Assembly: GCA_021030915.1 (NCBI GenBank)
Contig: JAGEMR010000030.1
Coordinates: 233,221 to 297,220, forward strand
Source of the DNA: Astrothelium macrocarpum
Taxonomy: Eukaryota; Ascomycota; Dothideomycetes; Trypetheliales; Trypetheliaceae
Length of the DNA: 64,000 nucleotides
Reading direction: 5' to 3'
Shown here: positions 47,501-57,872 of the stretch, piece after piece
Numbering within the stretch: position 1 is the first letter of the stretch
Layout of the letters: each line of letters starts with the position of its first letter
Notes under the pieces: generated by a model
The model's database searches: none
What the model was told of the DNA's origin: nothing
Seen by the model: only the letters and a program-made list of their open reading frames with translations
Position numbers and translations under genes: made by a program

Positions 47501-48228
47501 CTGGGTTTGATGGTGAATAGTCAGAAGTTGATCTGTCTGTGTCACAAATAAATATTGTAATGTTTTTATTACAATGATAATGAAAATTAAAAAAAGCAAA
47601 TCGATAGTATCGACGAAGGGACATTTGGAAACGCTCCCCCACTTTACAGGTAGAGAATAAAGTTGCATGAGAAATCCTAATTCACTTACCTCAATCAGCA
47701 TCATCATTACTTTCACTACGCGTTGCTCTGACACCGAGTTCCTCACACCATACCAAACGAGTCGTAGCCAACGACAAATACTAGCGACGTCAATGGACAA
47801 AACCATGGCCCGAACAACCCCAATCACCCAGCAAACTCACCCGCCGCTCATCCCATCCAGTCATACCGACACCGCACCCAACCCAACTCCATCAAATCCC
47901 TCACTTCCACCATCACCAAAAATCATGAAAACTCACCGTCCATCTCCATGAGTCTCACGCTTTCATTTGACACCCGAATCGGGAATTACGACTCGCTGCT
48001 GCGGAAGTTATCACGTTCTGCCAAACTCCGCAGCGCAGCGGCGGTTGCGACCGAGCCCGACCGCACCACGCAGACGCGGCCGTACCCCGATCGCAACCGC
48101 TGCTGGAACGAGGGTGACGTGGCCTCGACCTCGCACGCTTAGGTACCTCGGCATACTGAATTTGCAGTAACGGTACTTTTTGCGACCGTAATATTGAGGC
48201 CAGTAATAAAAACCAAGAAAAAAAGAAC
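47501..48228. other. intergenic
   Basis: A spacer of 728 bp between rhamnosidase and Epl1. A 95-codon Pro/Thr-rich frame at 47667-47951 lacks any family feature and was not called. The Epl1 promoter lies here. Confidence 0.4.
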
Positions 48229-50249
48229 ATGACGCAGCGACAGGCCGGCGCGCGCTTTCGCCAGCGCAAGCTGTCAACGAAGCAGAATTTGGCTGTGCTG
48301 AGGGAGCATGAAGTCGAAAAGGCGACAGCAGAAGAGGATGCGCAGAGGCATATCCCTCGCGTTGAGACGGGTGTCGAGAAGGGGGAGGAGATTGTGAGTG
48401 CTTTTGTTTTCTTTGAGTTGTTTTGCCCCTTTTTTTACAAAACTCAACTTGGTGTAAATCACGTGATATCAAACCTTTGATGCACTGGAAACTTACCTGA
48501 TGTCATACTGGTAGCAACGAATCCGTTTGAAAAGTAGATTACTTACAATGCATCTAGGAGCACCATCTTCAAGCTGTGATATCAGCATCTGCAGCCGCCG
48601 CTACTGGTGGCAAAGTCTCACAGATCTATATCCCAACACCAGAGGCCAAAGCCAGTGAAGTCAGATATAATGATCTGTATCCGCGCCATTTTTCGCAGCC
48701 AGCGACATATATTCGCTTCTCGTCTACGGTCGAGGACTGCACAGGAACTCCGTATTGTGTGACAAGCGAAGATGAGGCTTGGCTAAAGGTTTTCAACGCA
48801 AAGCGTGAACGCGAGCGAGGGAGGTACTCGATAGGTCAGTGTAGCGAAGATGCCTTTGAAGAAGTCATTAGCTTCTTTGAAGCAACAGCGCAAGCTAAAC
48901 AACCCTTTGCTGCTGTTGATAATCCACCCGTAATACCGTACGATGAGATGGAGAATGCTTTTGATGATACAATCGAGCCCTCTGCACGCGTCTTTGCTCG
49001 AGATATTTACTCGCATTGGAAAGCACAACGCTTAAAGCGAGGCAATCGTTCCCTAACGCCCAGTCTCAAAATCGAGACTGGCCAGGAAACTGACGACGCG
49101 GATCCATATGTATGTTTCCGCCGTCGCGAAGTCCGGCAAGTAAGAAAGACACGAGGACGTGATGCGCAAGTGACGGAAAAATTGAAGAAGCTGAGAAAGG
49201 AATTGGAGGATGCGAGATATATTGTGCACATGGTGAAGCAGCGAGAGTATCTTCGAAAGGAGCAACTCGCAATCGACAGGTCAATATTCGAGCAGCGATC
49301 AACAGTAAAGGGCGTAAAACGAGATCTTGGCGTCAAAGGAGACGACGAAGACTTGATCAATCAAAAGGTACGACCCGCACCATCCCAATCCAACATGATA
49401 GAGGAAGTTGCACGACTTACTAATAACTCACCTCAGCCCATCCCCAAACCCTCTAAAATCAAAACCGACGGCGCCATCGCCCAACGCGCCCCCGGCACCA
49501 TCCTACGCCCACCACCACGCATCGACGGCCGTCCTCCAGACGCCGAGCTCATCTCGCTCGAAGACCAAAAGGCCGAACGCCAACGCATTATCGACCGCAG
49601 CATCGAAGAGCGCATCACGCAGCACCAGAACTGGAACGCCGGCTTCCACGACCTGACCTGGCGGCCGCTGACGCCGCCTCTCGAAGCACCAGACACGGGC
49701 TTCCAACCCGTCATCGTCACCACCACCACCACCGCAGACGGCCTGCCCTCCCCACCGCCCTCCATCGAGGACATGGACGTCGTCGACGGCGCCCCACCGC
49801 CATCAAAACGGCAAGAACCCATCGACGCGCCCGTCGCCCCGCAGCCCGTCCTCGCGTTTCGCACCCGCATCGGTCGCAACGGCCGCCGCTGGCTCGACCG
49901 CCGCTTCACGCCCAGCGCCGCTACCGCCGTCGCGAAGCAACAGCCGCCGCCGCCGCAGCAGCAGCTGAACCCGTCGCCCACAGCGACGCCATCCGTGGGG
50001 CAAACCCCGGCGACGCTCCTTGCACAGCTCGATCCGATCGTCGCGGATCGGATGAAATATGATGGCGACTCGGACGACGCGGAGGATGCCGATCTGCTGT
50101 ATCCCGTGGACCATTTCGGCGACGAGACGATGCGGGTGCGCGCGCTGTTTGCGTGTGGTGGGCCGAGGAGGGAGAGTGTGGGGCAGGAAGGGCGGAGGGC
50201 GGCCGTAGCGGCTGGAGCGGGGTTGGTGGTTAGGAATGGTGGCGCGTAG
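48229..50249 (+). CDS. EPL1: Enhancer of polycomb-like protein Epl1 (NuA4 subunit)
   Basis: Core subunit of the NuA4/Piccolo histone acetyltransferase, needed to tether Esa1 to nucleosomes. Exons 48229-48393, 48558-49367 and 49437-50249 give about 595 residues. The N-terminal EPL1 domain starts with the basic ARFRQRKLSTKQNLAVLRE, then HHLQAVISASAAAA and QIYIPTPEA. The middle has the conserved YDEMENAFDD and DPYVCFRRREVRQVRKTRGRD, broken here only by length. The second intron (49368-49436, 69 bp) is in frame and stop-free but carries a perfect TACTAATAAC branch and CTCAG acceptor. If it is retained the protein is 618 residues. The C-terminal third is Pro/Gln-rich, disordered and GC-rich. Confidence 0.92.
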
Positions 50250-51298
50250 GGGTGGTGGAGGGGCGTTGGCGTTGCTTGAGGTGTTGCTGTGGGCGTGGAT
50301 GGATGGATGGATGATACCCGGGCGTTTGGGGTGGAGTCGGAACTTGTTTTCTTTGTACTTCTTGCTGATGAAAACCGAGGTTGAGGTCGAGATTGTCGGC
50401 GACGAGTTTGCTGGTGTTGCTGGTGTGTAGGAATAGAGATTGCAGTGTAACAATAGATGAGATTCTGAGAAGACCGGTTCACTGTTGAGGTGTCGAAGCA
50501 TATGAGCCTCATGCAATTGTGAATTTCCCTTGCCTCCTATGGATGTGTTTTTGAGCGTCCAATAATTGTTGCATAGCGATCTTTGTTTGGGCTTCGAAAT
50601 GATGTGGGCTCTTCTCCCGTAGGGTAGGTAACGCGGTCATTCAAGACCTGGCAATTAGATCGTATTCTTCTTCGATTTTTCTTTTCTTCTCTTGTCCTTG
50701 AACGTTTTGGTCCTAATCATCAATTTGCAAAGCTCTTGTTGAAAGCCGCCATTACCGGTGAGGCTCATTGGATTCGTGCAAGACCACCTTCCACGTTGCC
50801 GAATGCTGATAGGATCGTTCAAGACGCCAACTTTGACAAGACGCCATTGACATGATGCCAAGTATCTGTCAAGTCCGAGGGATCTTGCAATATTGGGACG
50901 AAGGTCTCCGCTGTATTAGCTTGAATGTGTAATACTTGCTGAGTGTGAGAGATGCCGTGATCGGTTGGAGGCAAGGATTCGTCGTAGTTAGAGCGGAAAA
51001 CTCTAATCTGACGGATTTTACAAAGCAGAGAGAAGTAATACTTCGCCGCTCAGAGGTGATTTTGGAAAAGAGTGTCTGGAAATCAATGCATTGAGTGTTG
51101 ATAACATGCTCACATATGGTATATCCGGTTTTGAAAGCGGGAAAAGGTGTATGTAGAGATAAATCCTCAAGCATTTATAATAAGATCTGAGAAAGATCCC
51201 GGAATCGGCATTGCCTTGGGGGTTTGCAAAAATGTTGTGTGCAAGAACCGTATGTTTTGAAGAGTAGAACGAATGTGGGACAGAGTGGTAGGTGGGAT
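50250..51298. other. intergenic, last gene-arm spacer before the repeats
   Basis: About 1 kb between Epl1 and the outer transposon. Frames of 60-100 codons at 50655-51174 lack domain features. It ends with the TA at 51299-51300, taken as the transposon target site. Confidence 0.45.
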
Positions 51299-51300
51299 TA

Positions 51301-51352
51301 AGTCAGGCCACCTAGATTCTGGCCTCCCCCTGTTCCTGGCCACCCCACCACC
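51301..51352 (+). repeat. left TIR of the outer element
   Basis: 52 bp, identical to the complement of 54905-54956. It starts AGTCAGGCCACC and ends CCCCACCACC. Beyond it both ends continue with a diverged CATCTCATT-like tract. Confidence 0.95.
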
Positions 51353-51396
51353 ATCTCATCTCATTCGAATTTCAACGAATTTTCAACAGTAACGAA

Positions 51397-51705
51397 TTAA
51401 ATTTGAAATTCTGAACACATGGCGCTAATCAAGCCTTTCATCTGATCCTTCTGAGGTGATTTCGTACCTTTTGGAACAGTAATAACTGGTGGATTTATTA
51501 CTGGAACAATTATTTCAACAATCGATTATTTGATTTATTCAATAATAATAAAACGTTTATTTGGATCTAGTTTCACTATTTTCTGTTTACACCTTATTAT
51601 CATTTCTTCCAATTGCTATTTGAATTATTCATTCGTCTGTTCCAGTAACATTATATTGTTTAATGCGTTTTCTAATACCTTATCTGATTTGACAAATAAA
51701 CGGCC
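51397..51705 (-). pseudogene. outer-element transposase, C-terminal remnant
   Basis: Reading the minus strand gives about 100 residues ending just inside the left TIR. It includes FVKSDKVLENALNN, LEEMIIRCKQKIVKLDPNKR and VPVINPPVITVPKGTKSP. It is broken by four stops (TAA/TAG) placed where Gln codons (CAA/CAG) would fit, as expected from C-to-T changes. Position and size fit the tail of a Fot1/pogo transposase; family assignment rests mainly on the TIRs and target site. Confidence 0.55.
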
Positions 51706-52577
51706 TATTTGATTATTTATTAAAATAACTGAATTTAATATATAAATAACAATTTGAAATTATTATTAATTATGAGAAATATTAAATAAAATGATATAAA
51801 TTCATTTTCATTTTGAAAACGTCATAAAATTTATCAAAATAATAATTTTATTGAAAATAAAAAATGAATGAAATAATATTTTAAAATTATAAAAAATAAT
51901 TTTTATTATTTTCCATTTAATATAAATATTTTTAATAATAAAATCTTTCTGATATATTAAATTATAATAATGGATAAATCGTTTTTTTTTTGATTGGAAT
52001 AATATCGTTTAAATATGAAAATTATTTAATAAAATTAAAATCATATAAATTTAATAATTAAAAAATATAAAATATATGAAGAAATATAAATATCAAATAT
52101 ATTTTGAAATCAATTTTATATATATATATGAAATCAATATTGATATAATTATCATGACCATCGAAAATAAATAATTTAAATCCATCATTTTAAAAACATA
52201 TTATTAATTCAAATATATATATTAATTAATAATATTCTATTTTATTTAATATCCAATCATTTTATAATATAATATAATATCAAATTGATATTTTATTTAT
52301 CATAAATTATTATAGGCCTATTTATAATTATTTTTTTTGAATATAATAAATGGATCAATTTTAAAATCAATAAAATTCATTATTTTAATAATTAAAATTC
52401 ATTTTCAATTTTATGATATTTTTTAATAAATTTATTTTTTATTTGATTAAATGAATATGATTAAATTCATATAAATATTCAGATTTAGATCATATTTATT
52501 TATATTTCATATATTTTTAAATTAAATAGTTATTTAATTATTTACGCGTTTTTTTTATAAAAATAAAAAATATAATA

Positions 52578-54432
52578 GAGTCTTGACCCTAGCTTTGCGA
52601 TAACCCTAGCTTTGCGACAATCAAATCAAACCTTCACCTGCGTAATACGTGCATAATACTTGCGCGAAGATTACACTTCTTCAGAATCATTAGACAAAAT
52701 CTCAAATATTGAATTTTTCATTCAATCTGAATTTTTATCTAATTCAATTTATTATGATTGTTTTTTTCTTTTTCGTAATATAATATTCGTTTCTGAATCA
52801 CGAATTATTCATAAAATATTTTTAATATTATAAATTAATATACCGTCTAATTCTATTCTTTTTTCTATTTTCGTTCTTTTTCATTTTTATAAAAATTTAA
52901 ATTGATCTGTAATTTATTGAAATTATAAAATAATAATTATGGCCATATTTTTATTAATTTTTGTCATTCATTCTATATATCGTTTCATCGGCGAAACGAT
53001 CTCATTATATATGTATAATATTTGCGCGAATTTCGTATTTAATCTAATTAATTCAACAATTTTAGAAGAAGAATTATAAAATAGAAATAGATTCAAATTA
53101 TTTAAATCAGATGATATACGTGATTTTAAAATAATCAATATAATTTTATAAAAAAAATCTCTCAATATTCGTATAAATATTAAAAGAAATAATTCTATTT
53201 TTCATCAGTCATTAAAAATATTTTTTTTTATCATTATTTTTAAACGTATTTTTGTTAATAAATAAATCCATTTATTCCAAAAAATTCGTTATAAATTAAA
53301 CCGATTTATTATATATATTATATAAATATAACGCAATTTATATATTATAAAAATTCCAATATCAAAAAATTGTAAAAAATGAAAATAATAAAAAAATATT
53401 ATCATTAGATCAATTTTATTTTTTATATAATGAATAATAAAATCAATTGTCATATAATTATTATATCTATTAATAATAAATAATCGTTAATGATTTATAA
53501 TTTTTTCATAAATAAATGGATCAAATATTTTTATTAATCATTAAAATTCAATATCATTTGATATCTATTTATTCTGACTAATTATTAGAAATTAATTATG
53601 AAATATTTGTTTTGAAATCCAATGTGAATTGATATATTCGTTTTTGAATATCAAAAAAAGAATCAGCGATTCATTAATAATATTGATATATTCAATATCA
53701 GTTATTTATTCCTATCTATTCAGAATAATCTTCTTTTTTTTGATATTATTAAAATGAATTAATATTTTAATTATCTATTTTTCGTTAATATCAAATTCTG
53801 ATTCATTCATATTATATATATCTGAATTATGATATTTATATTCTTTAATTTGTATAATGATTGTATTAAATTAACGTTTTATTTTTTTATAAATTGCGCC
53901 TTTATATCATGAATATTCTAATTAATAAATGAATATTGAAATTATTTCTGGATATCGTTTTTTGAATCGATAAATCCATTTATTATTGATAAAAGGATAT
54001 TTTATGGCTATAATTATTCGATGAGACGTATATGATATATATACAACACGTATCTGATAAACAAAATCTTTTAATATTGAGATAATGATAGAAATTCCAG
54101 TTATTATGTATTATTTGATCCATCGTATAAGAATTGATTCTTCCGTATTGATCAAATTCTATTACATTTCATGATTTATAATTTGTGTATTATTTTTATA
54201 ATATCTGCGTCTTAATATATCATACGATATTTTGAATCGATGAATAATAATTCGAATAAATGAAATCTTTTGATTTTTGAATATAAATAAAATCTTCTGA
54301 ATTTGAATTTCATGATCTGAAAATTGTTGAATTGATTTTTTTGGTATTGTGAAAAAAATGTATGTTATAAATGAAAAATATGCGACGCGCCGTCGCAAAG
54401 CTAGGGTTGTCGCAAAGCTAGGGTCAAGACTC
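52578..54432. mobile_element. nested pogo-type DNA transposon, AT-saturated
   Basis: A 1855-bp element with 41-bp terminal inverted repeats (52578-52618 and 54392-54432) with one mismatch. It starts GAGTCTTGACCC and contains a direct duplication of CCCTAGCTTTGCGA inside each TIR. TA flanks both sides (52576-52577 and 54433-54434). It is inserted in the outer element. The interior is almost all A/T, with a transposase N-terminal remnant next to the right TIR. Confidence 0.85.
54162..54398 (-). pseudogene. nested-element transposase, N-terminal helix-turn-helix remnant
   Basis: The minus-strand frame starts inside the right TIR. Its centre reads EIQIQKILFIFKNQ, then KISFIRIIIHRFKISYDILR and RRYYKNN. 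This keeps the spacing of a psq-type HTH of pogo/Fot1 transposases (a helix, S-x-R-x-A-A-x-x-F-x-V-S-x-x-T-L-x-R-R). Ala, Val and Thr positions have become Ile, as GCN, GTN and ACN turn to ATN under C-to-T and G-to-A change on both strands. Confidence 0.6.
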
Positions 54433-54904
54433 TAATTAAATTTAATAACACGTTTTTAATTCTTTTAATATCCAATTTTCATTTTATCATAAAAATATTT
54501 TTTAAATATTTTTTATTGAAAATTGATATTTATTTTTTTTTAAATGATTGATTATTTTCATTAATATATATCATTCAAATGGCTATTTTACGAAATCGGA
54601 TATGATTAAAAAAATATTTATAATCATTTTTTTCAATAATTCATTATATGAATATATCTTTTTATTATAAAAATAACCGTTATTGATATTTATAAAATAT
54701 ATGAATATTTTGATTATTTTAAAATCGCATTTGAAATATATTTCGGAAAAAATCCCACATTTTAATAATAATATTTATTAATATAAAAATTCCATTTTCG
54801 TAATCAGTGATAATAGAAGTTATTTTATTCTCACGATCATCCATTTCGAAATGTTGTGACTGGTGATGGATCGAATTTCATAAAAAAATGAAATGAGATG
54901 GGAA

Positions 54905-54956
54905 GGTGGTGGGGTGGCCAGGAACAGGGGGAGGCCAGAATCTAGGTGGCCTGACT
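54905..54956 (-). repeat. right TIR of the outer element
   Basis: Inverse copy of 51301-51352 with no mismatch over 52 bp, followed by the TA target copy at 54957-54958. Confidence 0.95.
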
Positions 54957-55498
54957 TAGTGGCTGACGGTGTTGCTGACGAATAAGTCAAACCCCCCACG
55001 ACCGTGAGACAGACAAGTCGCCGCACACCTCGTGGGGAGGCCCTCAACAATATCAATAATGGAAATCTTAAAATTTACTTCTTAGCGGACTGACATATGG
55101 TTTGAATTGCTTCAAATAATCTGAGGTCCTCTCCAGGAGGCTTCGACGACATACATGTTTTGCAATTGCGAGTGACATTTCTTATTGCAATCGTGAGACA
55201 GATGATTCGCCGTACACCTTGTAGGGAGACCCTCAACACCAAGATACAGAAAGGTCTTAGAGATTGTTTTTCAGCTAATTATTTACGATTTTGTTGCAAT
55301 GTACAATTGTTGAAAATGGAATAGGGTCCTCTCCAAGAGGCCTGCAGCGGTTATAGGTCGCCCAGTCGCAGGTGACCTTTCTTGTTGCACCGAACGAGAA
55401 ATATTCCCGCCAGAGCGCTAACAGTCACGTGACTAATGTGAGGGTTTATGACACTTCTACCAGCCAGCTCGTCCTTGAATTCTACAACCCGCCATCAC
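54957..55498. repeat. two tandem degenerate dispersed-repeat units
   Basis: Two related units of about 200 bp in the same orientation. Each has a GAGACCCTCAACA-like start (at about 55036 and 55232), an AT-rich middle, a GGTCCTCTCCARGAGGC block and the conserved core ending in TTTCTTRTTGCA (cores at about 55137-55190 and 55337-55391). A third diverged unit lies at 61380-61556. No coding potential. Confidence 0.6.
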
Positions 55499-56018
55499 TT
55501 GGCGCCGCAAGGCTGCCAGAATCCAATTCAAATCCAGCGTTCATGAGGAGGTGGTGCTTACAATGAAAACTTATCTCTTTATCTTTCTTCAACACCGCGA
55601 TACTATCATATCGCCGATCACCAGATCTGGCGCCGCAAGGCTGCCAGGATCCAATTCAGGTCGAGCGTTCATGAGGAGCTGGTGTTTACTTTGACAGCTT
55701 ACCTCTTTAATCTTCCCTCAACACCGCGACACTATCATATCGCCGGTCGCCACTATCTGACGCCGCAAGGCTGTCAGGTTTCAATCAGGTCGAGCGTCTG
55801 TGAGGAGCTGGTGTTTACTTTGAAAACTTATCTTTTTATCTTCCTTCAACACCGCGAGACTATTACACCGACGATCGCCATTATCTGACGCCGCGAAGCT
55901 GTCAGATAGCCATTGGCAAATTCACCGACAACCCGCCATCACCCGACGCCGCAAGGCTGTCAGCCCGATAGGCACATTTATTGACATTAGCCATTGTTTG
56001 ACGCCGCAAGGCTGTCAA
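55499..56018 (+). repeat. array of six covarying GNRA-loop hairpins
   Basis: Six 21-nt hairpins at 55499, 55627, 55757, 55885, 55943 and 55998. Each has a 5-bp outer stem, a 3-bp GCC/GGC inner stem with one bulged T, and a GCAA loop (GCGA in the fourth). Outer stems vary with compensation: CTGGC/GCCAG, CTGAC/GTCAG and TTGAC/GTCAA. The first four lie in a tandem repeat of about 128-130 bp that also has the conserved GTCGAGCGTTCATGAGGAG and TTCAACACCGCGA. The last two are 55-58 bp apart. Confidence 0.8.
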
Positions 56019-56162
56019 ATGAGCAACTGGCAAACCCTTCCAGGATAACTTGTCCTGGCCAGAAACTGGAGCACTTCGTCTGGTCAACCCGGTTGGCGTT
56101 TAGCCAATCCGATCGGCGTTCAATAGGAGTCGGTCTTTAGAAATTAATCACTCTCGAATATC

Positions 56163-56324
56163 ATGTCCACCTCTCCGCGAGCTGCACGAGCACAGTCTCG
56201 AAACCTTACCTCAGAGCCGTCAACTGAACCCAAAATATCCTTTACAAACGAGCCTTCAAGTCCACCCAAACGAGAATCGGCCCAAAATAGAAGAAAGAAA
56301 AAACAGAACAAATCATCAAATTAA
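56163..56324 (+). CDS. short basic ORF, 53 residues, uncertain
   Basis: Starts ATG-TCC-ACC and encodes a Ser/Arg/Lys-rich peptide with a basic end (RRKKKQNK). It lies between the hairpin array and the zinc-knuckle gene. It may be an upstream ORF, a first exon, or chance. No family is recognised. Confidence 0.3.
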   Translation: MSTSPRAARAQSRNLTSEPSTEPKISFTNEPSSPPKRESAQNRRKKKQNKSSN

Positions 56325-56399
56325 TTATCATGCGTTAAAATGGCCGACTCACTTTTCGAAATCCTGAGGTCCTTAACCACTCAACTCACTTGACTCACT

Positions 56400-57872
56400 T
56401 TGCGCACGGACCTCTTTTTGCTCTATAAGGCAATGCCAAGCAACAACCCTTCAAAATTACCGCGCGTCTCGCTACCTTTCGCGCGCCTTCGCACCTGCTA
56501 CCTGTTTGTACCTCTGATCTTGGGGAATCCAGCAGACTCATTTCCCAGTACTGCTTATCTCTTCATTGATACATCTACCACCATCATGGAGCGCCCGGTT
56601 ACTTATGACCAACTTGAAGCCAAGGGTCGTTGTGAAGAGATCGAACTCGGTCACTTAGTGGGATCTACGGTGTTTCCTGTTCTGAAAACATACCAAGGTG
56701 CCTTGTCCTTCTCCATACTTGGCAAGAACGAGAAATGGGAAGCGATACAGTATGGCCGAATTCCAGGCACACCATCTCGAAAGGGCATTACTCGAGTTGA
56801 AGTCAAGTTGGTGATTCACTCAGACAAGCGGTTTTTGCCTCGCCTTGAACTTGTCCACGACTGGGAATACGCACGCAAACCCAACATAAGGACCAACCTG
56901 ATCCTCACTCATGACGACATTATACACGAGCACAAACCTACCGTTGTCAAAGCTTCAGAGGTTCCACATCAAGTGATGCAAACAGCATTCCCCAAATTCC
57001 ATTATGAAGACTGTGTCACCGACAAATTGTATCTCCTCTCTTTCCGTGTGAAACACTCGAACACTCGCCGTCTACAAGGACTTAATCACGTTGTTTCCGT
57101 CGACTTCGCAGAACATCGGAAGAACATCCGAACACAGTGTGACATGATCAAGACAGGAAAAGAGATTGATGTCCGCTTCATTTTCCTCGCTGCGGACGAT
57201 CGCAGTGATTACTTTCTAGATGTGTTCAATACAATTCAAACACACGGAAAGCCATTGACCTGCTGCTACTGCAATCAGGAGGGACATACCAAGAAAGAAT
57301 GTACTAAGCGTCAACTTGAGGAAACTTGTCGTTTGTGCCACGAGCCAGGCCATAAAGAAGAGGATTGCGAGACCGTATTGATGGCACCATGGGTACGTCG
57401 AGATCAAACCGCTGACGGGAAATCAAACCTCGCTTCTGAGATTGAACCTGACACTCAACCTGTCAAGACTCATCCTATCATTAAGTTGCCAGCTACCACA
57501 TCACCTACCGTCACTGAACAGTCTATTGTTGACACATCAGCACAACCGACTGTTGGACCGTTTAGTGATCCGTGGGATGCCATACTCGAAGGACGCAAGC
57601 TCTGTGCCACCGCCGCCACTAACCAACGCGATGCCGCCGTTCAGCAGTGTGTTGCCGCCGGTGAACAATGCTTCGCCGCCGCCAGGCAATGCAACGCCGC
57701 CGCTAAGCAATACGACGCCGCCACCGAGCAATACCGCACCGCCGCTAAACAATACTTCGCTGCCAGTAAACAATACCTCGCCGCCGGTAAACAATACTTC
57801 GCCGCCGCTGGGAAATTCATCACCGCTCCTCCAGAATTGATGCCGCCTCTAAGAAACGCCTCGCCACCATAG
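56400..57872 (+). CDS. two-zinc-knuckle Gag/ORF1-like protein with heptad minisatellite tail
   Basis: 490-codon frame; the ATG at 56586 (MERPVTYDQLEAKGRCEEIE) is the likeliest start, since the codons before it look like leader. A novel N-terminal domain of about 220 residues is followed by two CCHC knuckles of C-x2-C-x4-H-x4-C form: CCYCNQEGHTKKEC and CRLCHEPGHKEEDC. These are typical of retroelement Gag/ORF1 nucleic-acid-binding proteins. The C-terminal 90 residues are encoded by a 21-bp minisatellite and read as heptads such as AAKQYFA and AAKQYDA. No protease, reverse transcriptase or integrase follows. Codon use and composition are normal, not RIP-like, in contrast to the flanking elements. 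It may be a retroelement fragment or a domesticated gene. Confidence 0.6.
   Translation: MRTDLFLLYKAMPSNNPSKLPRVSLPFARLRTCYLFVPLILGNPADSFPSTAYLFIDTSTTIMERPVTYDQLEAKGRCEEIELGHLVGSTVFPVLKTYQGALSFSILGKNEKWEAIQYGRIPGTPSRKGITRVEVKLVIHSDKRFLPRLELVHDWEYARKPNIRTNLILTHDDIIHEHKPTVVKASEVPHQVMQTAFPKFHYEDCVTDKLYLLSFRVKHSNTRRLQGLNHVVSVDFAEHRKNIRTQCDMIKTGKEIDVRFIFLAADDRSDYFLDVFNTIQTHGKPLTCCYCNQEGHTKKECTKRQLEETCRLCHEPGHKEEDCETVLMAPWVRRDQTADGKSNLASEIEPDTQPVKTHPIIKLPATTSPTVTEQSIVDTSAQPTVGPFSDPWDAILEGRKLCATAATNQRDAAVQQCVAAGEQCFAAARQCNAAAKQYDAATEQYRTAAKQYFAASKQYLAAGKQYFAAAGKFITAPPELMPPLRNASPP
57610..57815 (+). repeat. 21-bp coding minisatellite
   Basis: About ten diverged copies of a 21-bp unit with the shape GCCGCCGGTAAACAATACTT. 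In the main frame it encodes A-A-x-Q-[CY]-x-A heptads, and in another forward frame P-P-x-x-N-x-x heptads with no stop. Both minus-strand readings of this stretch are also open. Confidence 0.85.

Larger units (their letters stand above)
51301..54956. mobile_element. pogo/Fot1-type DNA transposon, AT-saturated, carrying a nested element
   Basis: A 3656-bp element bounded by 52-bp perfect terminal inverted repeats (51301-51352 and 54905-54956) that start AGTCAGGCCACCTAG. The dinucleotide TA flanks both ends (51299-51300 and 54957-54958), the Tc1/mariner-superfamily target duplication. The AGTC start and C-run resemble Fot1-family ends. The interior is almost pure A/T, with conversions expected from RIP, while the TIRs stay GC-rich. 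A C-terminal transposase remnant lies on the minus strand at 51397-51705. A second element is inserted at 52578-54432, leaving an original outer element of about 1.8 kb, the usual Fot1 size. Confidence 0.85.

Noticed and set aside
49433..50516. 359-codon and 237-codon minus-strand frames over Epl1
   Set aside because: Ser/Arg/Pro-rich mirror of the Pro/Gln-rich Epl1 tail; not plausible as genes.
51397..54900. Regularly spaced short motifs in the AT-rich blocks, considered as CRISPR-like or centromeric arrays
   Set aside because: No exact direct repeats with unique spacers; composition and TIRs explain the block as degraded transposons.
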